Shown here: positions 12,658-26,900 of the stretch, piece after piece | Layout of the letters: each line of letters opens with the position of its first letter | Numbering within the stretch: position 1 is the stretch's first letter | Assembly: GCF_000220395.1 (NCBI RefSeq) | Contig: NW_004086406.1 | Location: 1-64,000, forward strand | Direction: 5' to 3' | Origin: Ichthyophthirius multifiliis | Taxonomy: Eukaryota > Ciliophora > Oligohymenophorea > Hymenostomatida | Length of the DNA stretch: 64,000 bases | Program-made: the position numbers and the translations under genes | Notes under the pieces: model-generated | Seen by the model: only the letters and a program-made list of their open reading frames with translations | Told to the model about the DNA's origin: nothing | Database searches by the model: none

Positions 12658-13425
12658 TCAATTTTTCTTATTAACAGTTAAAAAAAAATATTAATTAACA
12701 AGATTTTATTTATTTTTAGTACTATTTTTTTTATTATTATCTAAAAGCTAAAGAAACTATTCCTTTACAATCGGAGAATTCATATTTTTTCCATTTATAT
12801 AATACCTAATATTTTCAAAAGTCTATTTTATTTCTTTATGTGCTTCACTATTTTCTTCAATAATTTCCGGTTGAGTCTTAAAATCATTATCAGGGGAATT
12901 TAATTCTCCTCTATATTTTACATAATCTTCATATTCTTTTGCTTTTTGAGATTATTATTAGTATTCTTCAAGCAATTTATTTCTTACTGAAGATTATTAT
13001 TGTGTCAATTATATATTATTTGTTTTTGTAGATTATTATTATTCGATTTCTTCTTCTTCTTCTTCTGCAATTTATAATATTTATTTAGGCGCATTATTTT
13101 TATATTTTTTTATATTCTTTTTTTATTATCTATTATTACTACTATTTTAATTTACTTATTCTTTTTACTATTTAGATAATTATACACACTCATCATTTTT
13201 ATCATAATTTTATAACGAAGCTTCTATATTTTATTATAATTTTTTACTTTCTGAAATATTAAATTAATCATTTTTTTATACAAATATTTCTTATTATTAT
13301 TCTTAATTTTCTTCGTCATCCTCATCTTCTTAAATATTTTATTACAGTTCTTATTCTAATTATTTTAAATCTCCTATTTATTACAAAAACTAGACTTTAT
13401 AAAACTTATAAAGCTCCTTTTTCAT
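12658..13425 (-). CDS. Acidic Q-rich protein, unrecognised
   Basis: A single uninterrupted reading frame of 255 residues from ATG at 13425 (MKKELYKFYKVQFLQQIGDL) to TGA at 12658-12660, using many TAA/TAG as Gln. An acidic stretch (EDEDDEENQ) near residue 40 and a Glu run (AEEEEEEIEQQQ) near residue 130 flank a low-complexity middle. The last 100 residues (YEDYVKYRGELNSPDNDF, ENIRYYINGKNMNSPIVKEQ) look globular and are the best handle for a homology search. The gene lies 64 bases downstream of the CTD phosphatase stop, in the same orientation. I do not recognise the family. Confidence 0.75.
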
Positions 13426-13489
13426 ATTTAAATATTATATTACATTTTATTATTCAAATACTTAACATAAGCGACCGACATGACGTACA

Positions 13490-14756
13490 TCATAATTCTT
13501 ATTATTTTTTTATTAATTTTTTTTTTTATTTATTTACATTTGATAAAAATATCAAAACTGGAATTAAACGATAAAGTTGATCGTCGTTCATATCTTCGAA
13601 AAAAGATAAAATATGAATGGCATTTTCTGGTTAAAATAAAAAAGAATTTTCTGAATTCTTTTTTTTAATATATTTATATATTAGTATTTTTTATTTGGAT
13701 ATATATAAAAATTTAAAACATCTATTATTATTATGTCTTTTAATTATCTTTCTAATTTTGATAGATCTTTTACGAAAAAACCATTATATAATGTACAGTT
13801 TTCGCGAAATAATCTTATACTCGTAACTTTTTTTTTATCAATCAAATCTATTACAGGGTTAGCATACTATTTTTTTATTTTAATTATAATAATAATTTGA
13901 AAAAAATATTATATTTATATATTATTTTATTTTAAAAAAACTCAATTAACAACTAAAAAAAGTGGAGAAAAAACGGATAATCGTATTTTTTTTTAATTGA
14001 GAATTAAAATAAATACAAAAAATATAAAAATCATATGAAAATATATATTAGAACAATTAATAAATATATATTTAAAAATACTTTAATAATACCTCAGATA
14101 AACTAGCTGTAAATATTATTATTTCATAATATTTGCTTAGCTCTTCTAAAAATAACTCACACCCAGGTCTTTTTTTTACATAGACAATAAAACGAATGTC
14201 TTAAACAAAAATCTTTTATTTATATTCAAATATATTTATTAATAAAATTTTTATTATCTTATTTTACTTCTAATTAAAAATCAGAATTTTACATATAAAC
14301 AAATGAACTATGAACCAAAGTCTCATCTAAGTCTAAAACTAATGTTTTTTTGTCCTTTTTAATTTATTAAAATTTTATGAATATATTTAAGATTATCATA
14401 ATTAGTTTATTTTTTTAATATGAGAAAAATAAAAAAAATACTTAGTAATAAATAGGTTTAGGTTTTATTTATTACGGACAAACAGATTAAATTATCTATT
14501 TTTAAGATGGTTACTATAATATTTACTAATTTTTATTATTAACTTTTGAATTAATACTTTTATCTGTATTCGAAATATTTTAGTCTTACTATTGTTCCTA
14601 TTTTTACTTACTATTTTTTGTTGATTTTTATTATTATCTTTTTTTTTATATAGTTTTTAATTTAAGAAATAATTCTAAAAAAATAATTTGAAACTTTTTA
14701 AAACAATAACATAAATAATTTATCAATTTATATTATTTATTGCTTTCAGTTTCCAT
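13490..14756 (-). CDS. CTD small-phosphatase / Dullard-type HAD protein phosphatase
   Basis: Mg-dependent Ser/Thr phosphatase of the FCP1/SCP (NIF) family. The catalytic motif LVLDLDETLVHSS (DxDxT) is intact. It is followed by VKKRPGCELFLEELSKYYEI, IIIFTASLSEYANPVID, RLFRENCTLYNGFFVKDL, and the C-terminal block FLFQPENAIHI with FEDMNDDQLYRLIPVLIFLS. All of these are family hallmarks. Start ATG at 14756 (METESNKQYKL); a Q/N-rich N-terminal extension of ~110 residues precedes the domain. Stop TGA at 13490-13492. Four GT-AG introns are needed: 14355-14441, 14213-14267, 13867-14092 (226 bases, the longest seen here) and 13658-13719. They restore a ~310-residue protein. In other eukaryotes such enzymes act on the Pol II CTD, SMADs or lipin; the substrate here is not evident. 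Confidence 0.92.
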
Positions 14757-14802
14757 TTTTTATGAATTTAAACTTTAATTATTTTAAATTGGAATAGGCT
14801 TT

Positions 14803-15075
14803 TCACTAAAAAATTTACAATTATTATAAGTTTTAAAAAGAAAATATTATTTAAAATAAAATTAAATACTCTCTTTCTACTTAAGTTATAAATAAAGGAA
14901 TTACATTTTTATTTATATTTTTTTGTTAATTTTCATAATTATTATCTCCTATAGTTGAAGCTTATTCTTAATACTCCTAATCAGCTTCAAAATTAAATAA
15001 GTTAAACCTTTTTTAAATACTAATATTTTTTGAATATAGTTTTGCTTATTTTTTAATTACAATTATATGAATTTT
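14803..15075 (-). CDS. Possible small CDS, unrecognised
   Basis: The minus strand is open in the ciliate code from about 15075 to TGA at 14803-14805, reading NLFNFEADQEYQEQASTIGD and VIPLFITQVEREYLILF. The codon character (GAA, GCT, GAT-rich) is better than the surroundings. No in-frame ATG is obvious; an ATG at about 15084 is one base out of phase. It could be the end of a short gene or a relic. Confidence 0.3.
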
Positions 15076-15633
15076 TTCATTTTTTGTTTATAAATATTAT
15101 TTAAAAATATATAAATATATTTTATTTTTTTTATATATAAAATTTATTAATAAATTATTATATATATTAATAAAAAATAAATATTGTATTAAACTATAAA
15201 TTTATTTTCATTTCTATTTAATAAGTTGCACTATTGATAAAATTAATAAATACTAAATAATATTTATTTTAAATTATAATATAAAAATAATAAATGTATT
15301 AATTGTTACAAATAAAAATATTAAATGTATTTATTATTTAAATTTATTTATAATAAATTAATATTTATTTCTTTTTACAAAAGAATATTAAAATAAAATA
15401 TGATTATTACAAATACAATATTTATTATAAAAATAGCTATAAATTATAATAAAAACATTGATAATTTTATACACAATATTAAAACAGATTTATAATGTAA
15501 AATAATAAACTAAATAATATATATAATTGCTAGTAATATTAATGATAATAATAATAAAAAAAAATTTAATAACTTTTAAAAAATAAATAATAAAAATTGC
15601 AAAAAAATAAATATTTATTAAAATTAATAAAAA

Positions 15634-17938
15634 ATGAGAAAACTTAATAAAGATAGAATAGAAAAACTATCTCGACCAAAAACTGCTATAAACTATAGTT
15701 TAAAAACAAATTAAGTTTATATTGAAGAGTAAAAAACAAAAGACTTTTAATAGCAAGAATTATAACGAGTTGTAGATGAAGACGGTTAAATACCTTTAAT
15801 ATTTTAAAAAAACCCTGTATTTTTGACATTTGAAAATCAATTATAAGCCGAATTATATAATTCAAGGTGTAGTGATACAGGAGAAGTAAAAATAAAAAAA
15901 TAAAAAAATAAAAATAAATAAATAAATAAATAAATAAAGCATATATCTTTAGATAAAGCAAAAATATTCAAAGACGAATTCAATAAGATAAATAATAGAA
16001 AACACAATAATATATTAAATTTATATTCAATGCGTTTAGGTGTAACGAGTATGCAAACATTAAGCAATTTATTAAAAGAAGATAAATACAAATATATAGA
16101 CACATTAAATTTAGCGGATAATCCAATATCAGATAACGGCATGCATTTAATAAAACAAATAATGGAAAATACATAAATAAAGCATTTAAACTTGGCTTCA
16201 AATATGATAAGTGAATCTGGTTTTGAAATAATAGTAGATGAATTATCGAAAAACTAGAATCTGAAAAGTCTAGATTTAGGCATACTTGAAGGAAGCATTA
16301 GAAAAAATTCATTTGGGATTGACGGAGCGAAATGTATAGCCGCATTAATATTATAAAATAAAAATATAGAAATAATTAAACTATACGATAATGATATTGG
16401 AGTATAAGGAGGTGATATTATAGGGACAGCCTTAAAATAAAATAAAAATTTGAAAAATTTAACAATATCAGAAAATTACCTAAAAAGTTAAGGTGCTGAA
16501 TTTATTTTAAAGTCTGCTCTTTTTTTAGAATCTTTAGATTTGGGAAAAAACTGCATTAAATCGAATGCAGGAATTTCGATTAGAAATTACTTATAAAACA
16601 ATTAAAATCTGAAAAGACTTAATTTGGAATTTAATGAATTAAGTTTTGAGGGTATTAAAGAATTTAGGCAAGGACTTTTATATTCATAAAGTTTATAATA
16701 TATTAATTTGAAAGGAAATGGAATTGGAGATGAGGGTTTTTTAATGATTTGTGAAGTTTTAAATGATAATTATATTTTAGAAGAATTGGATGTTAGTCTA
16801 AATGAAATTAGTTCTGCTGGAATTAAATGTTTTGCTGATATTTTACCTTTTTGTGGGTTAAAAAATATAAATTTAAGTAAAAATTTTTTAGGGGATGAAA
16901 GCTTGTTTATTATTGGGGATATATGTTAATAATATGAAAATGTTATTAAACTTTAAAAAATAGATTTTAGTAGTTCAAGAGTTGCTGATGCAGGTTTTTT
17001 TTTTCTTTCTTTTTTTTAATAAAAAATGAATATTCATATATATATAGGAATATTATATTTTTTGGATAGAATTGATTATTTTGAAAATATGAGATGTATA
17101 AAATGTTAAGATAATTTTATTTCTGAAAAAGTTGAAAAAGTTCTTTTAGAAATTTTGATTAAAAATAAAACTTTAATTGAATTTGGAATTAATGGAAACA
17201 GATTATCATTATCATTTTTGAATAAAGTAAAGAAAATTTTATAAAGAAATATTATAGAATTAGAAGAAAAAGAGCCTAATAAAATAAAAACTTAAATATA
17301 TAAACTTAAATATGAATAAAAGTAGATTGTTGCGGAAAGAAAAAGACTAGAAGCTTAAGAAAAATAAATTAATGATTTAGAAAGTTTACTTGAATAAAAA
17401 AAAAAAAAACTTTAATTTATTATTAAAACTGAAGCTGAAAAAAGAAAAGAAATTCTAAATAAAATTTAAGATTAATAAGTTTAAATCTTAAGAAAAAAAG
17501 CTAAAATGGGTATTTTTATTATTTTTTTTTAAAAAAAAAAAATTAATATTTTATATAGATGAAAAAAATAATATTTTCGAAAACAAAAAAAAGGCTTTAT
17601 TAGAAGAATTATAAAAATTATAATAAGAATATTCTATTGAAGTAACAGAAAAAAATAGAATAGTTAATGATTTAGGAAACCTTGATATTTAAATTATTTA
17701 AATGGAAGAAGAATATAAAAAAGAATGCAATGAAATAGAAAACTAAATATAGCTTTAGAAATAAAAACGAGAAGAAATTAATTAAAAAACAATATTGCTT
17801 AATTTAGAATATTCAATTTTTTATAAATAAGAAAAAGAATTAACAGAATAAGTTCATTAATAAATTGAAAAAAACAAAATTCTAAAAAAAAACTTATCTT
17901 AAAAAAGTAATAAAAACTTGAATAATATAAAAATTTGA
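15634..17938 (+). CDS. Leucine-rich-repeat (RNI-like) protein with C-terminal coiled coil
   Basis: Start ATG at 15634 (MRKLNKDRIEKLSRPKTAIN), stop TGA at 17936-17938. Residues from ~130 to ~440 form a series of ribonuclease-inhibitor-type LRRs with the pattern L..LnLa.N.I...G: DTLNLADNPISDNGMHLIK, KHLNLASNMISESGFEIIV, KSLDLGI, ESLDLGKNCIKSNAGISI, KRLNLEFNELSFEGIKEF, YINLKGNGIGDEGFLMI and EELDVSLNEISSAGIKCF. A Q/K/E-rich coiled coil of about 250 residues follows. Introns lie at 16994-17047 and 17510-17558. The stretch 15896-15940 encodes a short AAAT-repeat insertion (K/N/Q). LRR plus coiled-coil proteins are abundant in ciliates, many at axonemes, but no specific ortholog is recognised. Confidence 0.9.
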
Positions 17939-18322
17939 ATAATATTTCATTTTATAAACAAAGAAAATAATACATTTGTCATTTTATAATTTTCGTTGTT
18001 GAAATATTTTATAACAAATAAAAACAGTTATATTTATATAATATAATATAATATGTATTATATATTTTTATAATAAATATATTAGTCTTTAATTTAAATA
18101 TAAATAATAATTCATGAAGTGATTAATTAATTAAATTATATATTATTTTTTTAAATAAATCAATTTTATTTATTGAAAAAAACAATAAATTAAAAATATT
18201 TATTTTTTTAATAATAAATATAAATAATTTACATATCAAATAAAATTAAAACATAAATAATTTTTTTTGAAAAAAAAAAAGTTAAATAATATAAAAAGTA
18301 AATATATAATAACAAAAAACAT
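17939..18322. other. AT-rich spacer, nothing recognised
   Basis: Head-to-tail spacer between two + strand genes. No G/C-bearing motif stands out. Confidence 0.5.
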
Positions 18323-20595
18323 ATGAAATTTAGTAAAGAATACAGATTATTAATAATACCTGAATGGAAAAAAGCATATATAAGTTACTTTTTATTAAAA
18401 GGAATGCTAATACCTTTTAAAATTGTTCAAAAGTTATGCATAAAAACTCGTTTTTAAAAAGGTGAAGAAACAATTTAACTAGTAGGTATATATTCAAATG
18501 ACTCACAATTAGAAAAATTTAGAAATATGTTTGAAAACTATTTGATACATGAAATAGATAAATTTAATTTTTTTTTTTAATATAACTAATGAATGTCTTA
18601 TATAACTGGTCAGATTTATATTAATAATATGTGAAAATGAATTCAAAAAGTAAAACTTATCTAAAATTATGAAGATCAATAGAATATTTTAAAACTGCAT
18701 TTCATGGATAATACGGATAGTTAAAACTTTTAGAAAGTTACACAATTTCTAATAAATAAGTAATAAGTAATTATTAAATTCCTATACTAAGAATATATAA
18801 TATTTGATACTTCAGATAATTTAAAAATAAAGTATAAAAACATATTTTTATTCTAATTATAACTATAATTATTACTTCTATTATTTATATTTTCTTTATA
18901 GAATTATAAGACATTGTAATGAGAGTTATCTAGCAAGAGCGAAAACAAACTTTATTCATTAATTAATGAATTCGAAAATATTTATCTTACTTTTTTCTAT
19001 ACAATATATAATAGAAATAGAGGCGTTGAAGAATTATAAAAAATTACTTCTGTGAATATTCATTAAAGAAATAAATTTTATTTTGGTATTTTTACAGGTT
19101 TTGTTATACTTTTGATATTTTTAATTGTTTAAATATCAATAACCAATTAATTATTTAGATATGGAAATAATTAAAAATATAATTCTTTTAGTTTATTACT
19201 TCCTATATTCAGAGGAATAGGATTAATAATATTGTAAAAAATAAAAATTAATAAAACCTTAAAATATATATAAAAAAAGATATTAATGGCTTTTGGCCTG
19301 GAATGTGTATCTATGGACATCCCGTTAAGTAAACTATAAGACGATATTTAAATTTAATCACCATTCTTCAATTTTAAGTGAAATACTAGAAAGAACATCT
19401 TTTTTTACATTTATTTATTTAGTATCTTTTATACTTTATTTATTAGTAAGAAAATCAGAAGAAGTAGAAATTGACTATTCTTATTATGTCTAAATAGGCT
19501 TAATACCCCTAATAGCATGGTTAATGTTTCTCACATATATATTTTTCCCTTCAAACAAATTATTTAATCCCTAAGGAAGGAACTATTTTTATAATTTACT
19601 AAAATTAATAATGCAAACTCCTTTCCGAAAAATGGAATTCAGAATAGGCTGGGCAACCGATTAACTAGTATCTTTTATAGTACCTTTAAAAGACTTTGTT
19701 ACAGCCTTGCTCTTTTACACCAGTAATTTTGGAAATTATAACGAAGCCTGGTCAAGAACTCACGATTAACGATAATATATATTAACAGGTTTTATTGTAG
19801 CCAGTTTTCCCCCAATATGGAGAAGTATGTAATGCTGTAGAGCTATGTATGATGATAAATAATATTTATACACAAATAACTTTTATAATTTGATAAAATA
19901 TTAAAGCTCACTATCTACGACAATTCTTAGTTTTGTAATGGGACTATATGGTGGATAATTGAAAAATATACTTATGTATTTTTGGATACTCAGTTCTATA
20001 ATTTCTACTTTATATAGTTATTATTGGGATTTAAAAAAAGATTGGGGCTTTTTAACTAAATCGAAAAATAAATTTTTGAGAGATGACTTATGTTTTGGAA
20101 ATCCTAGTATTTATTATTACGTGTTTGTTAGTAATTTCATTCTTAGATGCGCATGGGTTTTAAATATTTCACCAGACTTCCAAGTATAAATTTTTGGTAA
20201 TAAAGATCTTTTTGTTTTCATAATAGGATTTTTGGAAATGTTTAGAAGGTTTTATTATTTATTTTATTACTTATATAATTAATTTTATAAGATGTTAATG
20301 GAATCTTTTTAGAGTAGAACTTGAACATATTAAAAATTGTAATAATTTTTAAGCTGCTGACGATGATTAAGCTTTACTTAAATAAATTAAAAGTTTAAGC
20401 TTTAATAATTAAGAATAAGTTTAAAAAAAAGTTAAATAAATCATGGAATAAGCTCCTTAAAAAGTTATAGTTGATAATCTTAAAAATAATTTCTATAATA
20501 AATATTATAAAAATGATAATGTTAGTTAAGTTACATAAGAAAGACTTAATAAAGAAATTTCTAAATTTAAAAAATATATTTCTTATTAAAATTGA
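18323..20595 (+). CDS. SPX-EXS phosphate exporter (XPR1/PHO1/SYG1 family)
   Basis: Predicted inositol-pyrophosphate-gated inorganic phosphate exporter in a cellular membrane. It starts at ATG 18323 with the SPX signature MKFSKEYRLLIIPEWKKAYI, including the conserved PEW and A-Y residues. A middle region has several hydrophobic helices (FYFGIFTGFVILLIFLIV; LPIFRGIGLIILQ). The EXS domain is clear: LLAWNVYLWTS-like, RIGWATDQLVSFIVPLKDF, GLYGGQLKNILMYFW, YYWDLKKDWGF, and after an intron (20249-20291) RRCQWNLFRVELEHIKNC. The stop is TGA 20593-20595. Further AT introns are needed around 18575-18900 and near 19260. The C-terminal ~90 residues are Q/K-rich. Length and order match the family. Confidence 0.92.
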
Positions 20596-20971
20596 ATGTG
20601 ATAAAATTAATGAATTAAATTCTATTAAATTTTAATTATGTAATATATTTTAAATTTATATTTTATTTTAATAAATTAAAAAAAAAAATTACTTATTATA
20701 TTAAAAAATTATAATACATTATAATTTAATTTAATAATACAAAATTTATTTAATAAAAAATATTTTTATATCATAATATTTATATTATATTAATAATAAA
20801 TTTGTACTTAATAAAATAAAAATAATTAAATTTGATTTATTGATTAAATTTAAAGTCAAATAATTAACAAAAAATAATAAAGGCAATAAAATAATTTGTA
20901 AATAAATAATAAAAATTTATTAAATATTTTCTAAATATATTTTAAAATAAAATAATTTATATATTACTTTA
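20596..20971. other. Convergent spacer, AT-rich
   Basis: Separates the SPX-EXS gene (+) from the 3' end of the N/Q-rich gene (-). No motif seen. Confidence 0.5.
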
Positions 20972-23900
20972 TCAATATATTTGGCAATCATCCATATCTT
21001 TGTTTTCAGGGGCAGGTAAAATATTCTTTATATTATAATGAATATTTAAGTTCTATTAAATTTATATTTAGCAAGGATTATTAACTAAATATAAAAATAA
21101 ATAATTAAAAATTAAATAAAAAATTACATGTATTAATTAAATTGCTTTAAATAATTGTTTATGAATCTTTTTCGTTTTTCTAGAAAAAAAATAAAATTAA
21201 GATTTTTTATGAAAAAAATAAAAAAATAACATTATGCATTAATTATATGCTATTATTTCTATCAGTAGAAATATTTTAATCTTCGATATTTATAAAACTT
21301 TAAACTTTTTAAACTAAAGAAAAACCACCTTTCAAAGGTGATTAAAGAAGTCTAGCATTAGTATTTTTAAATAAGGTAAAAGAATTATTAAGGCTATTTT
21401 TCTAAACAAAAGAATTATTGTTAGTATTTAAGCATAAAACACAGCTCTAGCTAAGTGGTTTTTGATTTAATTTATTAATATTTACGATTTATTTATTAAA
21501 GTATGTTTCATATTTATTTATTTACATATAAGGCGCTAATTACTAATATTATATATTCGAATTTCTATTTGAGAGACTTCTTAAACTTTAAATTTTTTAA
21601 ACTTATTCTATTTTACTCATCGGTTAAGGGCCTTGCATTATTCTGAAACTTTATATCCTAGGAGAATTAATTTAATTAATATGAACTATTTATTATTATT
21701 ATTAATTTTTTTGATTTGATTATACGTTTAAGTATTTATGTTATGTGAGTGTTTAATTATTTTTATAAGGAAACGTAATTTATTACTTTTATTTATTATT
21801 TTGAAAATTTATTAAAGGCTATTTGTATAAACTTTTATTAAAATTAGATTCTTCTTCTTATTCCTAAACTTCTTTTATTGCAAATTTACAATCATTTTGA
21901 ATGAAATTTGTATTGTTATAATTTAGGCTTTAAATTAATTTATTAGAAGAAATTTTATTTTAATTATTTAAATTATTATTTTCTATATCAAAACTGTGTT
22001 TATTATAATACATTTTATTATAAGTATTATCATAAAAATAATTTTACTATTAAAAGTTTTAACTATTTTTATTTATTTAAAAATTTTATAATTTATTCTA
22101 TTGAAAAATTCCTCTTTAATATAATATTTATTATTATTATTATTTTTAAACTGCATTTTAATTATTATTACAATCTAAATTACTTTAATGTAATTATTAA
22201 GGTTAGCTTGATTTATAAATATAATTATTTAAATTTGTAAAATATTATTATTATTAATATTATTATTATTTTTATTATTATTATTATTATTATTATTGTT
22301 TATATACATTATTTTATTATATATTCTATATTTAATTTAAAGTTTTCTTACTTTTTGTTTATATATTATTATGTAATAGAATTTTGTATTTTTCTTAGAT
22401 TTGGTTTTTTTTTTACATTTTAGAATCATATTCTATATTATTATTTATAATTAGTTACTAATTATTCATATTTTATTTTATATTATCATAGTTTTTTTTT
22501 ATTATTAGATATCTTCATTATTTGAATTTTAATTATTTTATACTTATTAATTTCTTATTTGATTATTAATTTTAATATTTGTTTTTTATAAATTAGAAGT
22601 AAAAAATTAATTTTTTTAATTTATTCAATCTTTTAATATTTTTAATTTATTAATTTATGTTAGAAATTTTTATAATTTTATTCCTAAAATTATTCTTAGA
22701 AATATTATTGATTTTACAATTATCCATTCTATTTTGCTTATTCATCCAAATATTCATTTTATTATTCTTACAATTATAATTGATATAATAATTACTCATA
22801 TTATTATTGATTTTATTGTTATATTTGATCTTTCAATTGATTGTATTCCAAATTTTGTAATTATTTTTATTAAAATATATTTTATTATTATTAATTCTTT
22901 AATAACTCTTTTTATACTTAATTTTATTATATTTAATTAAAAGATATAATTACATTATCATCTTTTTAACGATTTAATTTTTTTTAGATATTTTTATCAT
23001 TTTATATTTTTTAAATATTATTTTAATTATTAATATTAGTTGCTTTGATAGAATTTGATTTTTTTTTATTAGTTTAGTTTTAGAATATTTTTCTATAAAA
23101 ATCTTCATATTTAATTTAGCTATTTTAATTACTTTCACATTAAGTAGGCTCAGTTAAAATTTACCTATTAGTATTCTAATTATTTAAATTGTTTTTATTT
23201 TCATTACTTAAATTTAAAAATTTTTCTTAATCAATATCTTTTATATTTTTATTTTCATTATTTTCGTTTTAGTTTTAATTTAAAAGGATGTCTGATTATT
23301 TTACTGTTGTATTAAATTAATCATTTGTTAATATTTAATTGCTATTTAAATTAAATTAAGAATTTAATTAATCCTCATGACTATTATATTTCATATCTAG
23401 ATATTATTTTAATATATATTCAATATTTTTGTCTTCTTTCTAATTTTAATCTAAAATCTCTTATTTCTTTTTGCTTTATTAAAGAAATGAGTTTTCAAAC
23501 TATTCTTAATTAATCTATTAATTTTAACAATAATTTTCATTTGAATTAATGTCCTGATAATAGCATTAATCATCATTAATTAAATTATTTTAATTAGAAT
23601 TTTTTTTAATTATAAATTATATTAATTTTAATATTATTAGTTTTTTTATTCTAAATAATTTTATTAATTTTTAACTATTTCAATATCTTAATTAGTAAAT
23701 TAATTATTTTATAAATTTTATTAAACTATAATCTAATTATTTGTTTCAATTATTTTATCTTAAATATTATTATTTAATTGATATAAATTAAATTCTTTTT
23801 ATTTAATTTAATTGGTGTTACTTATATTTTATTAACTATTATATTAACCGAATTAAATTTCAATTTTGTTATTTAGACTTTTTTGTTCTTATTATTATAT

Positions 23901-26900
23901 TAAGTCTTAAGAAAATTAAAATTTTGGATTTAAATTTGATATAAAATCATTATTATTTTTATTTTGGTTTTTAAATTATTATTATTTGTCTAAAGTACTG
24001 TTATTATTATCAATAGGTTCTTTTAAATTGATTTAACTAGAGATACTAGTATTTTAATCAATATTTTTTGGGCTTAATTAATTTTATATGTTATTATTTA
24101 AACATTGATTTTCTTATTATTTTATTAAATTTTAAGTAAATTAAATTCTTTCAATTGAATATAATTTTTAATCATTTTAAATTATGTTTTCGTTATGATT
24201 ATTATTTTAATCATCATAAATAATATTAAAGTTTCCATCTAAATGATTTTTTTCTTATAATTTTTAAATAAAACCAGAATCACAATTACTTTATTAATTT
24301 TCAACATATATTAAGTTTTCGTTAAGCAAGCAATTATCATTAAGATTAAAAATTTTTTCGTAAGAAATTTAATTAAAGGTTTGTTTATCTAATGTATTCG
24401 AATCTTAATTTTTAATATAATCTTCAATTTATTATATGCTTTAATTATTATTCTAATTTATTTATTAATCTTGTTTTAGATTATCAACCAAATTATTATA
24501 TGTTTACTAATCTTTTTAACCATTTTATTAATTTTTATTCTCTTTCTTTTCTTCAGAAAAATCTTTTTAATCAACTTTATTTAAACTTTAAAAACTCTCA
24601 TTATTTTTTGTTTCTATATAATTTTATATATTTAATTAATTATTTAACTCTTTAATCGGTTGCTGATTTTATTAGTATATAAATAGTTCATGTGCATTTA
24701 AATTGTTAGTGCTTTCAATATTTTCTTAATTATAAATATCATTAATTAAATTTTCACTTAAAGGAATTTCAAAATTTAATTCTTAATCTTATTAAATATC
24801 TTAAAAATGATTATTATGTGGTAAAAAATTTTATTAATTATAAATATTTAAATTTTCATTATTTGTATTTTATTAAAAATCATTTTATTAAGTAAAGTTA
24901 TACTTTTATTCTTAAATTTATTAATTTTTTTAATTTCTATTGTTAATATTTTTATAATTTTCTTAATTATTACTTAAAATAGAATTATTATAATTACTGT
25001 TAATTTAAATAATATCCTAATTTTATAAAATAATATTCTTTTATTAATTTAAATTAGGTATTTAATCATATACTTAGTAATTTGAATCACATTAATCTAA
25101 ATTTTCTTTTTTTAATTTGTTATTTTTTTCATAATTTTAATAATTATTAAAGCTAAAATAATTATTTTAAAGTTTTTAATTTTCATTTAGAATTAATTAT
25201 TATAAAAGATTATTTATACTTTATTCTTAAATTTATTTTTATCCTAGATTATTACTATTATTATTTTCTAATAAATATTTATACTAATTACTTTATTATT
25301 ATTATTTAATATTATCCCCTATATTTTAATTATTAGAATATTTTTAATTTTATTAATTAATACCTTCACAATTATCCTAAACTTCATTGTTTTACAATTT
25401 ATTTTCTTACAATTATTATTATAAAATAAATTCTTAATTGTTATCTTAAACAAAATTTTAATTATTTAAGTTCTTATTTTCCTCCTTAAAGTCTTTAGAG
25501 TGTAAATATTATGAATTTTGTTCTAAAAAATCATTTTTTTATTCAAATAATTACCTTTAAGAAGAGGAAATATAATTACTTGATTTTTCTAAGAAATCGA
25601 ATTTTTCCGAAAATACTTAATATTATTAATCAAAATAAACTTATTTTTATAAAGAATCTTCTTAATTTTAACAAAATTTATTTTTTTCTTATTATTAATT
25701 TCCAATTTAATTATAAGTAGAATTATATTTATAAGATGAAGAATATTAAAGAAGATTATTTTATTTTTATTATTCTAATTATAATTATTAATTAGCCAGT
25801 TCTTATTTTTATTATTCTTTTTATTCTTAAACTTATTAAATTAAGTTTTATTATTAAACTTTGTATTGCTCTTATTCTTAAATAATTTATTTTAATTATT
25901 AAATTTTTAATAAAGATAATTAAATTTCTTCTTATTTATCCTTCTCAAATTTTTAAAGAGAAAAATTTTAGTCTTAAATTTATTTAAGAATTTACTATTC
26001 AATTTATATTTTTTATAATAATTCATTTTCCTCATCTTTTAACTTTTTATTATATTATTCTTAAAAAAAACTTTGTATTTCTTCCTCTTCATTCATTTTT
26101 TAAGTACTTTAAACTCTACTTGAACGTTTTAAAAGTTCATCTAACATTATATCTTTATTATTATATTATTAATTTGTTTAGTTTTATAAATTTGAAGGAA
26201 ATACTTCATTTTAAAATAAGTTATTATTATTATTTTATATTATTTAACCTTATTTATTTTTTAATTCATTATGATTATTTTCAAATTCATTTAATTAAAA
26301 TAACATTTAACTTTTTATTTATTTTATCGATTATAATACATGTTCTGAATTTTCCATTACAATTTAGTCTTTTTCATCATTTTATTATTCATTTTTATTT
26401 ATCTTTTATTCATTTAGGATTAAATTTTATTCAAATTTATCAACTTTTTTGATTGGACTTTGTTAAAAACTCAATTATGTTTTACTTTTGTTTATTTCTT
26501 AATCTTATTATTTAACTTTTAGAATTTTTTCTTCTTATTTTTATAATATTTCTTCATGCTTTTTAAGCTCTTATTATATATTTGTAAAATCTTAACTAAT
26601 ACATTTTGAATTCTTATTTGTAATTTCTTCAAACTCTATTTATTTAGATTCATAAGGAATATTTTAAGAAGAAAAATTAAGATTAGATATATATTATTAT
26701 TTTTCTTCTTAATCTTTTAATTCCAATTTGAAATGACTTAAATTTAATATGAATTTTTGAATATCTTTTTCGTTTTTTAATAATTTTAAGAATTCGCTTC
26801 ATAACTTTATTAAGTAAATAAATTAAGCTAATTCGAGTAACCTTAATTTATAAAAGATATAGAACTTTTTTCATTATTAGTTAATGAATAATTTAATTAT

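Noticed and set aside
13480-13668. + strand ORF with an N-terminal hydrophobic segment
   Set aside because: Antisense of the conserved C-terminus of the CTD phosphatase (ENAIHI...).
21326-21340. Perfect inverted repeat CACCTTTCAAAGGTG considered as a terminator or RNA hairpin
   Set aside because: It lies inside a good minus-strand coding frame (SPLKGGF) of the N/Q-rich gene; likely chance.
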